NCBI GenBank assembly: GCA_019912315.1
Contig: JAIOJA010000020.1
Coordinates: forward strand, 1 to 64,000
Length of the DNA stretch: 64,000 nucleotides
Direction of reading: 5' to 3'
Source of the DNA: Planctomycetota bacterium
GTDB lineage: Bacteria; Planctomycetota; UBA8742; UBA2392
Of this stretch, positions 16,344 through 25,708 are shown piece after piece. A program made the translations under genes and the position numbers. Under the pieces are notes generated by a model. It ran no database searches. It saw nothing but the letters and a program-made list of their open reading frames with translations, and was not told the origin of the DNA. How positions within the stretch are numbered: position 1 is the first letter of the stretch; each line of letters begins with the position of its first letter.

Positions 16344-18626
16344 ATGGCTGAAGCAATCGAGGCTCAATCTGCCAAAGCACGCTTCAACACATTCGGCGGC
16401 GTGTTCGTGCCGAATGTGCTTACCATTCTTGGGCTGATCTACTTCCTGCGCACCGGCTGGGTTGTTGGCCAGGTGGGAATGGTCGGCGCCCTGGTCATTG
16501 TGGCGCTGGCAAACCTGATTTCGCTGCTGACGGGGCTGTCGCTGTCGTCCGTCGCCACAAGCATGACGGTACGTACCGGCGGCGTGTACTACATCCTTGC
16601 GCGCACGCTGGGGCTTGAGATCGGCGGCGCGATCGGCATTCCCCTATTCCTGTCGCTTGCAGTGTCGGTTTCGTTTTACGTCATCGGCTTTACCGAAGCC
16701 CTGGCATGGATTGCGCCCGAGATCTATCCCTGGCGACAGTGGATATCCACGGGCATCGTTCTACTGTTTGGCATTCTGGCGTGGGTCGGCGCCGATTTCG
16801 CCATCAAGATCCAGTACGTCGTGCTGGCGGTCCTGATGCTCGCGATTCTCAGTTTCTATCTTGGCGGCTTCGGCGCCAACATTGAGCCCGTGCTCGGCCC
16901 GGTTCCGGACGACCTGTACAAGCAATACGATAATCCCTTCTATCGTGAACTGGCCACACCACAGGGGTTCTGGGTCGTATTCGCGGTGTATTTCCCGGCC
17001 GTCACCGGCATCGTCGTCGGTGCAAGCATGTCGGGCGACCTGAAAGATCCGGGCAAGTCGATTCCTCGCGGGACCATGTACTCGATCATCTTCACGGCCA
17101 TTATCTATCTGACGTCTACGGTCTGGATCGGCCTGACCGCGACCCGGGAAGACCTGCTGACGAACAACCTTGTGATGCAGCAGGTGGCACTCTTCCCCGG
17201 GCTGAAGCTTGTATTGATCGGCGTATGGGCGGCAACGCTTTCAAGCGCGCTCGGCAGTGTGCTTGCGGCGCCCCGCACCATGCAGGCTTTGGCCATGGAC
17301 CGGGTGTTCCCGCGCGCGCTGGGCAGCCAGTTGGGGCACAAAACCGAGCCTCGCGCGGGCGTGATCGTATCCGTAATCATTGCCCTGGTGTTTGTGTGGG
17401 CCGGCAGCCTGAATTTCGTGGCGACGGTCGTTTCCATGTTTGTGCTCGCGACCTATGGCGTGATGAACCTTGCCGCAGGCTTCGAGCAGCTTGTCGGCAA
17501 TCCCAGCTACCGCCCGACCTTCCGTCTGCACTGGTTCTGGTCGCTGCTTGGCGCTGCGGGCAGCTTTGGCGTGATGTTTCTGATCAATGTCCCGGCGACG
17601 CTGGTGGTACTGGGTGTGATGGCGGCAGCGTTCTTCGGGCTTGAGCGTCGTGCGTTGAAGACCGAGTTTGGGGACCTTCGCAGCGGCATCTGGGCCAGCA
17701 TCGCGCGCCACTCGCTGCTGAAACTGGAGTTCGAGCCCAAGCGGACGAAAAACTGGCGCCCGCATGTAATCGTCTTCACGGGGCAGCCGCGCAATCGCGA
17801 ACACCTGGTCGAGGTTGGCGAATGGCTGCAGCGCGGCAACGGGCTGGTCACCTTTGCGGAAATCGTGGTCGGCAACGTTGAGAAGCTGGCCCTCTCGGGC
17901 GTGAGGCACGAGCGGCGTGACCGCATCGCGGAATTCATCAGGGAAAGACGCCTAGACGCTTTCGCTGAATGCCTGATTGCGTCGGACTTCTACGAGGGCG
18001 CCATCACCGTGGCGCAGTCCCACGGTATGGCCGGGCTTGAGCCGAATACGGTCCTGATGGGTCTGAGCGAGACATCCGAAGGATTGACACGTCAACTGCA
18101 ACTGATGCCAATGCTTTCGTCGTTGCGGAAATCCGTCCTGCTGCTGAAGCACGATGCCGACAAGGGTTACGGGCAGCGGGCGCGCATCGACGTGTGGTGG
18201 GGCGGCAAGTCACGCAACGGCGAGTTGATGCTTCTGCTTGCCCACATCATTCGCAGCCACCCCGAATGGACCGGCTCAAAAGTGCGCCTTTTGCAGATCT
18301 GTGACGGCGAAGCGCAGGCGGACGAAACCCGCGGCAACCTTGCCAAGCTGCTGGAAGAAGTGCGCGTGCGCGCGACCGCCAAGGCGGTTGTCAGGCACGA
18401 GGGTGAGACAGCCGCGGACACGATCGCCCGCACGAGCGGCGACGCGGGGATGACGATCATCGGCATGCAAATGCCGGGGCAGAACGACGCGGACGAATTG
18501 GCCGCGAGAGTCCACCAACTGATCGACCCGCTTGGCAGTGTGCTGCTTGTGCGAAGTGCCGAAACGGAAGACGTGCTGAGCGGCGACACGGTGATGATTC
18601 CCGCGCTGCCGGAACGATCGGAGTAA
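16344..18626 (+). CDS. SLC12-like cation/chloride or amino-acid permease
   Basis: 760 residues. About 12 transmembrane helices in the first 430 residues with the APC-fold start GGVFVPNVLTILGLIYFLRTGWVVG, typical of the bacterial relatives of Na-K-Cl cotransporters. The C-terminal 330 residues are soluble, with ARHSLLKLEFEPKRTKNWRPHVIVFTG opening the SLC12-type cytoplasmic region. It probably moves ions or amino acids across the inner membrane. The next gene, a DUF389 protein, starts 2 bases after its stop, so the two are surely co-transcribed. The 142-base upstream gap holds a CGTTGC/GCAACG hairpin (about 16300-16320) and no clear promoter. Confidence 0.85.
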   Translation: MAEAIEAQSAKARFNTFGGVFVPNVLTILGLIYFLRTGWVVGQVGMVGALVIVALANLISLLTGLSLSSVATSMTVRTGGVYYILARTLGLEIGGAIGIPLFLSLAVSVSFYVIGFTEALAWIAPEIYPWRQWISTGIVLLFGILAWVGADFAIKIQYVVLAVLMLAILSFYLGGFGANIEPVLGPVPDDLYKQYDNPFYRELATPQGFWVVFAVYFPAVTGIVVGASMSGDLKDPGKSIPRGTMYSIIFTAIIYLTSTVWIGLTATREDLLTNNLVMQQVALFPGLKLVLIGVWAATLSSALGSVLAAPRTMQALAMDRVFPRALGSQLGHKTEPRAGVIVSVIIALVFVWAGSLNFVATVVSMFVLATYGVMNLAAGFEQLVGNPSYRPTFRLHWFWSLLGAAGSFGVMFLINVPATLVVLGVMAAAFFGLERRALKTEFGDLRSGIWASIARHSLLKLEFEPKRTKNWRPHVIVFTGQPRNREHLVEVGEWLQRGNGLVTFAEIVVGNVEKLALSGVRHERRDRIAEFIRERRLDAFAECLIASDFYEGAITVAQSHGMAGLEPNTVLMGLSETSEGLTRQLQLMPMLSSLRKSVLLLKHDADKGYGQRARIDVWWGGKSRNGELMLLLAHIIRSHPEWTGSKVRLLQICDGEAQADETRGNLAKLLEEVRVRATAKAVVRHEGETAADTIARTSGDAGMTIIGMQMPGQNDADELAARVHQLIDPLGSVLLVRSAETEDVLSGDTVMIPALPERSE

Positions 18627-18628
18627 CC

Positions 18629-19627
18629 ATGGCCCTTCGCATGATTGAGCTGTTTCTGCCGCGCGACCACGCGGAGAAACTGCGTGAAGAATTCAAGGAA
18701 ACGGACTTCGAAATCCACGGCATGTGGACCGAGGACCTGGACGACAACAAAAAACTGATCCGCATTCTGGTCTCGACCGGCGGCTCCGAGCCTGTACTCG
18801 ACCTGTTCGAAAAACGCTTCAACTGGCTGAAAGACTACCGCGTCGTGCTGCTGCCGACGGAGGCGACCCTGCCGCGCCCGGCCGATCCAGAGAAAAAGCC
18901 CGATGAGCCGAAGAAGAAGCCGCCCGGGCGTATCAACCGGGAAGAGCTGTACACGGATGTCGTCGAGATGGCGAAGCTGGATTCGGTGTTTCTCGTGATG
19001 GTTGCGCTCTCGACAGTTGTAGCCGCCGTCGGGCTGGAAAAAGACAGCGGCGTGATCGTGCTGAGCGCCATGGTAATCGCGCCCCTGCTGGGTCCGAACA
19101 TTGCGCTGGCGCTTGCTACCACACTGGGCGACCGCAAGCTGGGCACGACTGGTGTGAAATCTGCACTCGCGGGGTTCGGGCTTGCGATCGGGCTGTCGAT
19201 TGCATTCGGGTTGATCTTCGGCGTGAACCCCTACACCAGCGAAATCGCATCGCGCACGCAAATTGGTTTCGGCGATATTGCCCTGGCACTGGCAGCCGGA
19301 GCGGCCGGCGCGATCGGACTGACGTCAGGCGCAAGCGCTACTCTGATCGGCGTTATGGTCGCGGTGGCGCTGCTGCCGCCGACGGTTGTAACCGGGCTAT
19401 TGATCGGCGGAGGCTATTTCAAGCAGGCCGTCGCCGCCGCTGAGCTGGTGACCATCAACCTTGTCTGCCTGATCCTCGCCGCCATTGTCACGTTCATGAT
19501 TCGCGGAATTCGTCCCAATACCTGGTGGGAAGCCGTCGCCGCCAAAAAGGCGACACGAAACGCGCTGATTTTTGGAGGGCTGCTTCTTCTCCTTCTGGCC
19601 GCATTGGTTCTATGGGAACTTCGCTAG
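18629..19627 (+). CDS. DUF389 (TIGR00341) family membrane protein
   Basis: 332 residues. An N-terminal soluble domain of about 75 residues, a Pro/Lys linker, then a block of six or more transmembrane helices beginning LDSVFLVMVALSTVVAAVGLEKDSGVIVLSAMVIAPLLGP, which is the DUF389 signature, and GLTSGASATLIGVMVAVALLPPTVV later. Function of the family is not established. It is co-transcribed with the SLC12-like permease (2-base gap), which suggests a joint membrane role. Confidence 0.9.
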   Translation: MALRMIELFLPRDHAEKLREEFKETDFEIHGMWTEDLDDNKKLIRILVSTGGSEPVLDLFEKRFNWLKDYRVVLLPTEATLPRPADPEKKPDEPKKKPPGRINREELYTDVVEMAKLDSVFLVMVALSTVVAAVGLEKDSGVIVLSAMVIAPLLGPNIALALATTLGDRKLGTTGVKSALAGFGLAIGLSIAFGLIFGVNPYTSEIASRTQIGFGDIALALAAGAAGAIGLTSGASATLIGVMVAVALLPPTVVTGLLIGGGYFKQAVAAAELVTINLVCLILAAIVTFMIRGIRPNTWWEAVAAKKATRNALIFGGLLLLLLAALVLWELR

Positions 19628-19660
19628 GCCGATGACGGAAAACCACTCGGTGACTGCGCC

Positions 19661-19870
19661 CTAATCCTTCTTTTTGCGACGCCCGGTTACGAGCTTCAGC
19701 AACGGCATAACAGTGAATGCGCCGATGACCCACGCGATGAGTATCGGCAACGCGAGAGACACGTGAGCCTCGATGGTTAGAAACCGTAGCGGCACGGCTT
19801 CCATGTTCTGGATTACAAACACGATGAGCAGAGCCATGCCCAATAGAGCGATTACCATTCGCAGGTTCAT
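19661..19870 (-). CDS. LapA-domain (DUF1049) small membrane protein
   Basis: 69 residues: two transmembrane helices joined by a short loop that carries QNMEAVPLRFL, the conserved LapA/DUF1049 motif, and a lysine-rich C terminus. Related proteins in enterobacteria assist lipopolysaccharide assembly together with LapB and FtsH; that function is not shown here. It converges with the DUF389 gene, 33 bases apart. The 158-base gap to hpnA contains nothing recognised. Confidence 0.8.
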   Translation of the reverse strand: MNLRMVIALLGMALLIVFVIQNMEAVPLRFLTIEAHVSLALPILIAWVIGAFTVMPLLKLVTGRRKKKD

Positions 19871-20028
19871 ACGCTAAGGCCTTTCCGCAGGAGAACTGGG
19901 CTGGTCCGTTCAAGACTGGATATCAGCGTCTAACAAAAGCAAGCGCTCGATGCTTCCCCGCGTTCGACGTAAATCAGACCAATCGAAGGGGAGTGCGCTC
20001 CGCCACAAGAACTCGCAGCGCCCGACCA

Positions 20029-21063
20029 TCACTCCGCATTCCAACTCCCAAGGTCATTCGGCGGGGCTTCAACATAGTCGTGCTCGACAAACCAGGCGGC
20101 GGCGCGGCGGAGGGTTTCTTTGACCGGGCGGGTGGCCAGCCCGAGTTCACTCACGGCCTTCTGGTTGTCGTAGAACATGGGTTTCATGGCCATGCGGACG
20201 CCCGCCAGGGGCACGGCCGGCGGGCGGCCTGTAGCGCGAGATTTCAGCTCGCTCATGACGCCGGTGAGCAGACCAACAAGTTTGGGTACTTTGAATTTTG
20301 GTGCGGGGATGCCGCTGAGTTCACTGAGCAACTCGAAGATCTTGAGTATGGCCAGGTTCTCGTGCCCGAGTATGTAGCGCTCGCCATGCTTGCCTCTTTG
20401 CGCGGCTAGAATATGTCCGCGGGCGCAGTCCTGCACGTCGATCACGTTTAGACCCGTTTCCATGTAGCCGGGCATTTTTCGGCGCAGAAAGTCCAGCACC
20501 ACGCGACCCGTCGGTGTCGGCTTCACGTCCCAGGGCCCCATTGGCGCGCTGGGGTTCACGATCACCACCGGCGCGCCTTCATCAGCCAGCTTCTTCGCGC
20601 GCGCCTCTCCGAGGAATTTGCTGCGCGCATAGTGAACGGCCAGTTCGTGCTCAACGGCGAAATCGGCCTCGTGTGAATGCCGGTCTTCCTCGGGGCGGGC
20701 GATTACCGCCACAGTCGAGGTATGCACAATCGCCTCACAGCCGGCCTCCGCGGCCGTGCGCAGGACCATGCCCGCGCCGCGATCATTGGCTTCGTATATA
20801 CGCTTGATGTCGCCGCGCCCGCGCAGCCAAAGCTGATTCATGCCAGCCACGTGAAAGCAGGCGTCTGCGCCCACCAGTCCCTTTGCCAGGGCGGATGCGT
20901 CCAATAAGTCGCCTTCGATCACCTCGACGTCGAGCCCGTCGATCGTGCGATGATCAGCCCCCTTGCGCATCAGCACGCGGACTTCGACGCCGTCGCTGAG
21001 CAGCTCACGCACGACGGCCGAGCCGATAAACCCGCTGGCCCCTGTGACAAAGGCTTTCTTCAT
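20029..21063 (-). CDS. hpnA: Hopanoid-associated sugar epimerase-like NAD-dependent epimerase
   Basis: 344 residues. Extended short-chain dehydrogenase with NAD motif TGASGFIG at the N terminus, FHVAGMNQLW near residue 80, the catalytic Tyr-Lys in YARSKFLGEA near 145-150 and VNPSAPMGPWDVKPTPTG near 170, the last being the typical HpnA pattern. HpnA is thought to modify the sugar part of hopanoid side chains. It is divergent from hpnN with a 60-base gap, which supports the hopanoid assignment. The start at 21063 opens the Rossmann fold; the same frame runs far upstream only as an antisense artefact of hpnN. Confidence 0.85.
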   Translation of the reverse strand: MKKAFVTGASGFIGSAVVRELLSDGVEVRVLMRKGADHRTIDGLDVEVIEGDLLDASALAKGLVGADACFHVAGMNQLWLRGRGDIKRIYEANDRGAGMVLRTAAEAGCEAIVHTSTVAVIARPEEDRHSHEADFAVEHELAVHYARSKFLGEARAKKLADEGAPVVIVNPSAPMGPWDVKPTPTGRVVLDFLRRKMPGYMETGLNVIDVQDCARGHILAAQRGKHGERYILGHENLAILKIFELLSELSGIPAPKFKVPKLVGLLTGVMSELKSRATGRPPAVPLAGVRMAMKPMFYDNQKAVSELGLATRPVKETLRRAAAWFVEHDYVEAPPNDLGSWNAE

Positions 21064-21123
21064 GACGGAAGTGTAGTCGCACGCCGGTGTGCGTCTACTC
21101 GCGGACGTTGCTAGATTGCGCCA

Positions 21124-23898
21124 ATGACTGATTCGGCCAAACATGGACGCAGGCAACGAATGCTGATGGCGCTGGCGCGCTTTGTGTGTGACCGCGCCAT
21201 TCTGGTCGCCGCAGTGGCGCTGGTGCTGGCCGGCGCCAGTGTGGGCTACACGCTGTGGAAGCTTGAGTTTATCACGGACCGCAACGCGCTCGTCGCCCCG
21301 GACGCCGAATACAACCAGCGCTTTCTTGAGTTCCTTGAAAACTTCGGCGACCAGGAGTTGATGCTGCTGATGGTCGCGCCCGGTGAAGGGCCGGTTGGCA
21401 ACCCGGACTACAACCCGCCCGTGCCCGGTGAAGCGACGCGCGATGAGATGAAGCAGGCCGCGCAGGAGGTCGTCGCCGCCCTGCGTGAGAAACCTGAGTA
21501 CTTTCCGCAGGTGATCGACCGGGTGGACCCGGAGGGTTTCGGCGGCACGCGCATGATGTACCTGCCCGCCGCTGATCTGGAGGTTGTTGCCACGCAGGTC
21601 GAGGCGGGCGCGCCGATGATTGATCAACTCGCCGCCGAGCCCTCCTATCCGTCCCTGCTGCTGGGCATGAGACGCGGGATTGAGGAAGGGGCCGTGGACA
21701 GCATCCCTGACGACGCGCAGTTGCGGCAGGCCGGGCTGGAAATGAGCGGGCTGCTTGCAGCCATTCATGCGGACCTGTCCGCCGCGACGGGCACGCCACC
21801 GGGCGCGGATCTGTTCCGATTCGACAGCAGCAACCCGACACTGGACAAGGACGGCTATTTCTTCCTGTGGGAAGGGCGCGTGCTGTTTGTGGCGATGCTG
21901 CCGCGCAAGGACCCGGGCGCTCTGAACCAGATCGAGAAACCGCTGGCCTACGCGCGCGAAGCCGTCGAAAGCGCGCGAGAGAAACACCCGGACCTCGCCA
22001 TTGCCCTGACCGGACGCCCGGTGATTTACAGCGATGAAATGGAGGCATCCGGGCAGGACATGACCGTCGCGACCCTGTTCGCCATCGGCGCGGTCGGGCT
22101 GATGTTCGTGCTGGCCTTCCGCAGCCTGGTGCGTCCCGCGCTGGCCGTGCTGTCGCTGGTGCTGGCCCTGTGCTGGACAATCGGCGCCACCACGTTGCTG
22201 ATCGGGCACTTGAACATCTTTGCCATGGTGTTTGGCGTGGTGCTGGTAGGGCTCGGCATTGATTTCGGCATCCACCTGCTTGCCCACTACCGGCACGGGC
22301 TTGAACGCGGGCTGGGCGTGCGCGAGACCCTGGTTGAAGTGTACAGCGAAATCGGCATGGGCACGGTGCTTGGCGCCGTCACCACAGCGGCGGCACTCAG
22401 CACGGCTGCGTTGACGGACTTTCTGGGGCTGGCAGAGCTCGGTCTGATCTGCGGCATCGGCATTGTCTTCTGCCTGGTCGCCATGCTGGTTGTCTTTCCG
22501 GCGCTGCTGGTGATCGTGGACAAGCGGCGGGTTGGTGACGGTGATCCGGCCTTGCGCGACACAATGGCAGAGCGCGAAGGCGAGCAGATGACGGAGCGCC
22601 GCCCCGCGCGCGGAATCGTCAGCAAGCTTGGCGCCGGGTTGGTGGCGCTGGCCATTGTTGCGATGCTGATCGTGACAGGCATTGAGGTCACCCGCGGCTG
22701 GGTGCCCTTCGACTACAACCTGCTTGAACTGAACGATCCGGACAGCCCCGGCATCCACTGGGAAAAGCTGCTGATCGACCACGACCAGCGAGCCAGCTAC
22801 GCCGTAAGCACGAGCGCGGACCTCGATGAACTGCGCGAATTGCGTGACCGCTACGAGGCGCTGGACGGAATCGTGAAAACCACCGAAAGCATCCTGCCCG
22901 CCGACGCCGGGCCCAAACAGGCCGCGCTGGCTCGCGTACATCAGGCCTTGCCTGTCTCGTTCGCCGATGTCGCGCCTCCGAGTTCGGGCAAACAACTGCG
23001 CAGCGCGGCGCGCAAGTTGCAGGCCGCGCTGGTTGAGTTGCAAACCCGCGCCCCGCGTTATGAGGCGGCATTCGCCCCGGCCATTGAGCAGGTGCAACGC
23101 CTTCGCGATCTGGCCGACCAGCGCGAGTCCCACGTGGATCAGCGTTTGCAGGAGCTCGAGCCGGAGTTCTTCGGCGACCTCGTCCGGCTGCTGCGCGATC
23201 TCAAGCGCGACTCCGACCCGCCGACGATAACCGCCGCGACCCTGCCGCCGATTCTGCGCTCGCGCTATGTGGGCGCCAACGCCCGCGGCGAAACCCTGTA
23301 CGCCCTGTACGTCTACCCCGCCAAGAACGCCTGGGAGCGCGAAAACGCGCGCGAATTCAACGACGCCGTGCTGGCCATTGACCCCGACGCAACGGGCGTG
23401 ACCATCCAGATCCAGGAGAGCGGCACCCTCATTGTTGAGGGCTTCGGCAAAAGCGTAGCGTACGCGTTTCTCGCGATCTGCGTTCTGCTGCTGATCGATC
23501 TGCGCCGTCCTCTGGCTGTGGTGATCGCACTGATTCCACTTGTCACGGCTCTGGCAATACTGCTTGGGGTGATGACACTGACAGACCTGAGCTTCAACTT
23601 CGCCAATTTCTTCGGCGTGCCCATCCTGATCGGCACCACCGTGGACGCCGGCGTCTACCTGGTGCACAGCCAGCGCCATGGCGACCCGCGACGCACCTTG
23701 CGACAGACCCGCAAGGCCTGCTTGCTGTGCGGGCTGACCACACTGCTGGGCTTTGGCTCGCTCGCTACGGCCGGGCATCTGGGCATTGTTTCGCTGGGGC
23801 TCGTGCTGATCGTGGGGTGTTTCGCGGGCGTGCTGGGCAGCTATTTCTTGGTTCCCGCAATACTGGCCTGGTTTAATGAAAGAGGAACGCGAATCTGA
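21124..23898 (+). CDS. hpnN: Hopanoid-associated RND transporter HpnN
   Basis: 924 residues. Two halves each made of an N-terminal helix, a large periplasmic loop and five helices, as in MMPL/RND transporters. Marks: CDRAILVAAVALVLAG then FITDRNALVAPDAEYNQRFLEFLENFGDQELMLLMV in the first half, GVVLVGLGIDFGIHLLAHYRHGLERG near residue 380 and TTVDAGVYLVHSQRHGDPRRTLRQTRKA near 840. HpnN carries hopanoids from the inner to the outer membrane. Together with hpnA it shows hopanoid metabolism, though no squalene-hopene cyclase is in the window. Confidence 0.9.
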   Translation: MTDSAKHGRRQRMLMALARFVCDRAILVAAVALVLAGASVGYTLWKLEFITDRNALVAPDAEYNQRFLEFLENFGDQELMLLMVAPGEGPVGNPDYNPPVPGEATRDEMKQAAQEVVAALREKPEYFPQVIDRVDPEGFGGTRMMYLPAADLEVVATQVEAGAPMIDQLAAEPSYPSLLLGMRRGIEEGAVDSIPDDAQLRQAGLEMSGLLAAIHADLSAATGTPPGADLFRFDSSNPTLDKDGYFFLWEGRVLFVAMLPRKDPGALNQIEKPLAYAREAVESAREKHPDLAIALTGRPVIYSDEMEASGQDMTVATLFAIGAVGLMFVLAFRSLVRPALAVLSLVLALCWTIGATTLLIGHLNIFAMVFGVVLVGLGIDFGIHLLAHYRHGLERGLGVRETLVEVYSEIGMGTVLGAVTTAAALSTAALTDFLGLAELGLICGIGIVFCLVAMLVVFPALLVIVDKRRVGDGDPALRDTMAEREGEQMTERRPARGIVSKLGAGLVALAIVAMLIVTGIEVTRGWVPFDYNLLELNDPDSPGIHWEKLLIDHDQRASYAVSTSADLDELRELRDRYEALDGIVKTTESILPADAGPKQAALARVHQALPVSFADVAPPSSGKQLRSAARKLQAALVELQTRAPRYEAAFAPAIEQVQRLRDLADQRESHVDQRLQELEPEFFGDLVRLLRDLKRDSDPPTITAATLPPILRSRYVGANARGETLYALYVYPAKNAWERENAREFNDAVLAIDPDATGVTIQIQESGTLIVEGFGKSVAYAFLAICVLLLIDLRRPLAVVIALIPLVTALAILLGVMTLTDLSFNFANFFGVPILIGTTVDAGVYLVHSQRHGDPRRTLRQTRKACLLCGLTTLLGFGSLATAGHLGIVSLGLVLIVGCFAGVLGSYFLVPAILAWFNERGTRI

Positions 23899-23927
23899 TC
23901 GTTGTAAAGTTGGGGCCGGAGAAACTC

Positions 23928-24770
23928 ATGAGACGTGCACTGGCGATCACGAGCATGATCTGCCTGCTTTTTTCGGTCGTTCTGGCCCAGGACAAGCCGG
24001 AAAAGCTCGGGCTGGCGGTCTACAAGCTGGGCGAGCGTTACGCGACCGACGAGCAAGCCGGCGAGACCATCGACAGCTTCGCGGACTACCTCGACAAGCA
24101 GGTCGCGGGCGCGGATTTTCACCGCGTCGGGGTGCGCAACAAGCCGGACGACGTGCTCAAACTGCTGAAGGACGCCGACAAGCCGGTGGCGGTAGCAATC
24201 ATCAGCCCCGGGCTGTATTTCAAGCACGGCAAGGACCTGAAACTGACCGCCATCGCCGAAGCCACACGCGGCGGCAACAATGGCGAGCGGTACGCGCTGG
24301 TCGGGCCCGCCGAAGCCAAGGAGTACCCCAGCGGGAAAAAAATCGCGACCAGCATGACCGCCGACCTGGACTGGCTGAACAAGGCCGTGCTGCGCGCGCC
24401 GGAGGGCGCCAAGCCGGTCGAATGGGTGCAGTACGATAATCTGCTGGACGCGGGCTACGAGATCATTGACGAAGAGGACGACGCCCCGGATTTCGTGCTG
24501 GTTGACCGCATTACGCTTGAGTTTTTTGAAAAGGACAGCGACCTGAATGGCTTCAAGAAGGGGCTTGAGAGCGACTTGCTGCCGCAGGACTTCGTCGTGG
24601 AGGTGGACGGCCGCCTCGGCAAAAAGGCCGACGGGCTGAAGAAGGCACTCGGCGCACTGAATGAGTCCGACGAGGGCAAGAAACTTGGCGAGCAGTTGCA
24701 GTCACCCAGATTCCCGGCGCCGGACGAAGCGCGTATCAAAAAGGTACAAGCGTGGTACGACAGCGAATAG
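23928..24770 (+). CDS. Secreted PhnD-like substrate-binding protein
   Basis: 280 residues. Signal peptide ending near VVLAQ. The body (KLGLAVYKLGERYATDEQAGETIDSFADYLDKQVAG, then VAVAIISPGLYFKHGKDLKLTAIAEA) has the layout of phosphonate/phosphite-type periplasmic binding proteins, with two alpha/beta lobes; a ligand cannot be predicted. ATG at 23928 chosen over a TTG 18 bases upstream because GGAG lies 8 bases before it. The next gene overlaps its end by 19 bases and encodes a TatT-like lipoprotein, so the two probably act together at the outer face of the inner membrane. hpnN ends 29 bases upstream. Confidence 0.55.
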   Translation: MRRALAITSMICLLFSVVLAQDKPEKLGLAVYKLGERYATDEQAGETIDSFADYLDKQVAGADFHRVGVRNKPDDVLKLLKDADKPVAVAIISPGLYFKHGKDLKLTAIAEATRGGNNGERYALVGPAEAKEYPSGKKIATSMTADLDWLNKAVLRAPEGAKPVEWVQYDNLLDAGYEIIDEEDDAPDFVLVDRITLEFFEKDSDLNGFKKGLESDLLPQDFVVEVDGRLGKKADGLKKALGALNESDEGKKLGEQLQSPRFPAPDEARIKKVQAWYDSE

Positions 24771-25600
24771 CCATCTCCGCAATTGTTGGGGCGGTTGCCT
24801 GCATAAGCCTGCTGGTGTTTCCACCCGGCTGCAAACAGGTGCCCGATACCACGCTCAACAACACCGGCAACGGCACGGCGGAATTTGACGCGCCCGGCAT
24901 GGCCGAGGACGCCGAAAACGCCTTCAACGAGACGCCGCGCACTCTTGAGCGCGTCCGCATCAGCGCGTCCATGTACGCCAAAGCTCTCAATGTGGAAGAA
25001 GCGCGCAGCTACAAACACCTGTGGAAAGCCGCCCGCACCGCCGCTTGGCTGGCCGAGTATTCGCCCGACGACGTGGAGCGTGAGCGTCTGGCCCGCGACG
25101 GGTTGACCTACGCGAACACGGCACTCAAGAAGAACGCGGAAGGGCAGGAAGCTCTGTTCTATCACGCCGTGCTGGCGGGGTTTCTTGGCGACCTCGACAA
25201 CAGCTACGGGCTTGATGCCGTAGACAAGATCGAAGAAAGCATGAACAAGCTGATTGAGCAGGATTACGACATCGCACGGGGCGGCCCCTGGCGCGTGTAC
25301 GGGACTTTGCAAATACGCGCGCCTGGCCCGCCCGTCAGTATCGGCAGCCTGCGCAACGGAAAGAAGAACCTGGAGAAGGCGCTGGAGAAGGGGCCGGACT
25401 GGCCCGAAAATCATCTGTATCTGGCCGAGGCCGAGTTCCTGTGGGCGACGGACAAGGACAAGCCGGAGTTCGCGCAACAGGCTCAAGACAGGCTCGACAA
25501 GTGGCTGCTCAACGACGACGCCAAGGCGCCCGCGGGCTACGACTTCGAATTTGAGCATTGGCAGCAACTCGCGCGGGAATTGCTAAACGCACAGGGCTGA
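24752..25600 (+). CDS. TRAP transporter TatT-like lipoprotein
   Basis: 282 residues. GTG start inside the preceding gene. Signal peptide with lipobox PPGC (cysteine near residue 27). The rest is helical with TPR-like repeats; the block GGPWRVYGTLQIRAPGPPVSIGS followed by ALEKGPDWPENHLYLAEAEF is the pattern of TatT, the trimeric TPR lipoprotein of TPR-associated TRAP transporters. TatT works with a periplasmic binding protein, here plausibly the product of the overlapping upstream gene, though no TRAP membrane subunits are present. Start is set by overlap and signal peptide. Confidence 0.7.
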   Translation: MVRQRIAISAIVGAVACISLLVFPPGCKQVPDTTLNNTGNGTAEFDAPGMAEDAENAFNETPRTLERVRISASMYAKALNVEEARSYKHLWKAARTAAWLAEYSPDDVERERLARDGLTYANTALKKNAEGQEALFYHAVLAGFLGDLDNSYGLDAVDKIEESMNKLIEQDYDIARGGPWRVYGTLQIRAPGPPVSIGSLRNGKKNLEKALEKGPDWPENHLYLAEAEFLWATDKDKPEFAQQAQDRLDKWLLNDDAKAPAGYDFEFEHWQQLARELLNAQG

Positions 25601-25616
25601 TCACGACACAACAGCG

Positions 25617-25689
25617 AATAACCAATACCCAGTTTCCAATGATCAATGGGTAGCGAGAATGCCCAATTGGTAATTGGATATTGGTCATT
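25617..25689. repeat. Heptad-repeat inverted element, no gene inside
   Basis: Left arm units at 25617, 25624, 25631 and 25638: AATAACC, AATACCC, AGTTTCC, AATGATC. Right arm units at 25662, 25669, 25676 and 25683: CCCAATT, GGTAATT, GGATATT, GGTCATT. Reversed, the right arm matches the left arm at about 20 of 24 bases. It fills most of the gap between the TatT-like gene and tatD and is conspicuously AT-rich for this genome. The A-rich words differ from the other elements, but the fixed 7-base phase is the same. Confidence 0.75.
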
Positions 25690-25708
25690 TGCTGTAGCGT
25701 AGAACCCA

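Noticed and set aside
21064-23778. A very long open minus-strand frame (whole frame about 1249 codons) opposite hpnN
   Set aside because: It is an antisense artefact of high GC third positions; only its last 344 codons (hpnA) show a known fold, and the rest is Gln/Arg/His-rich with no family.
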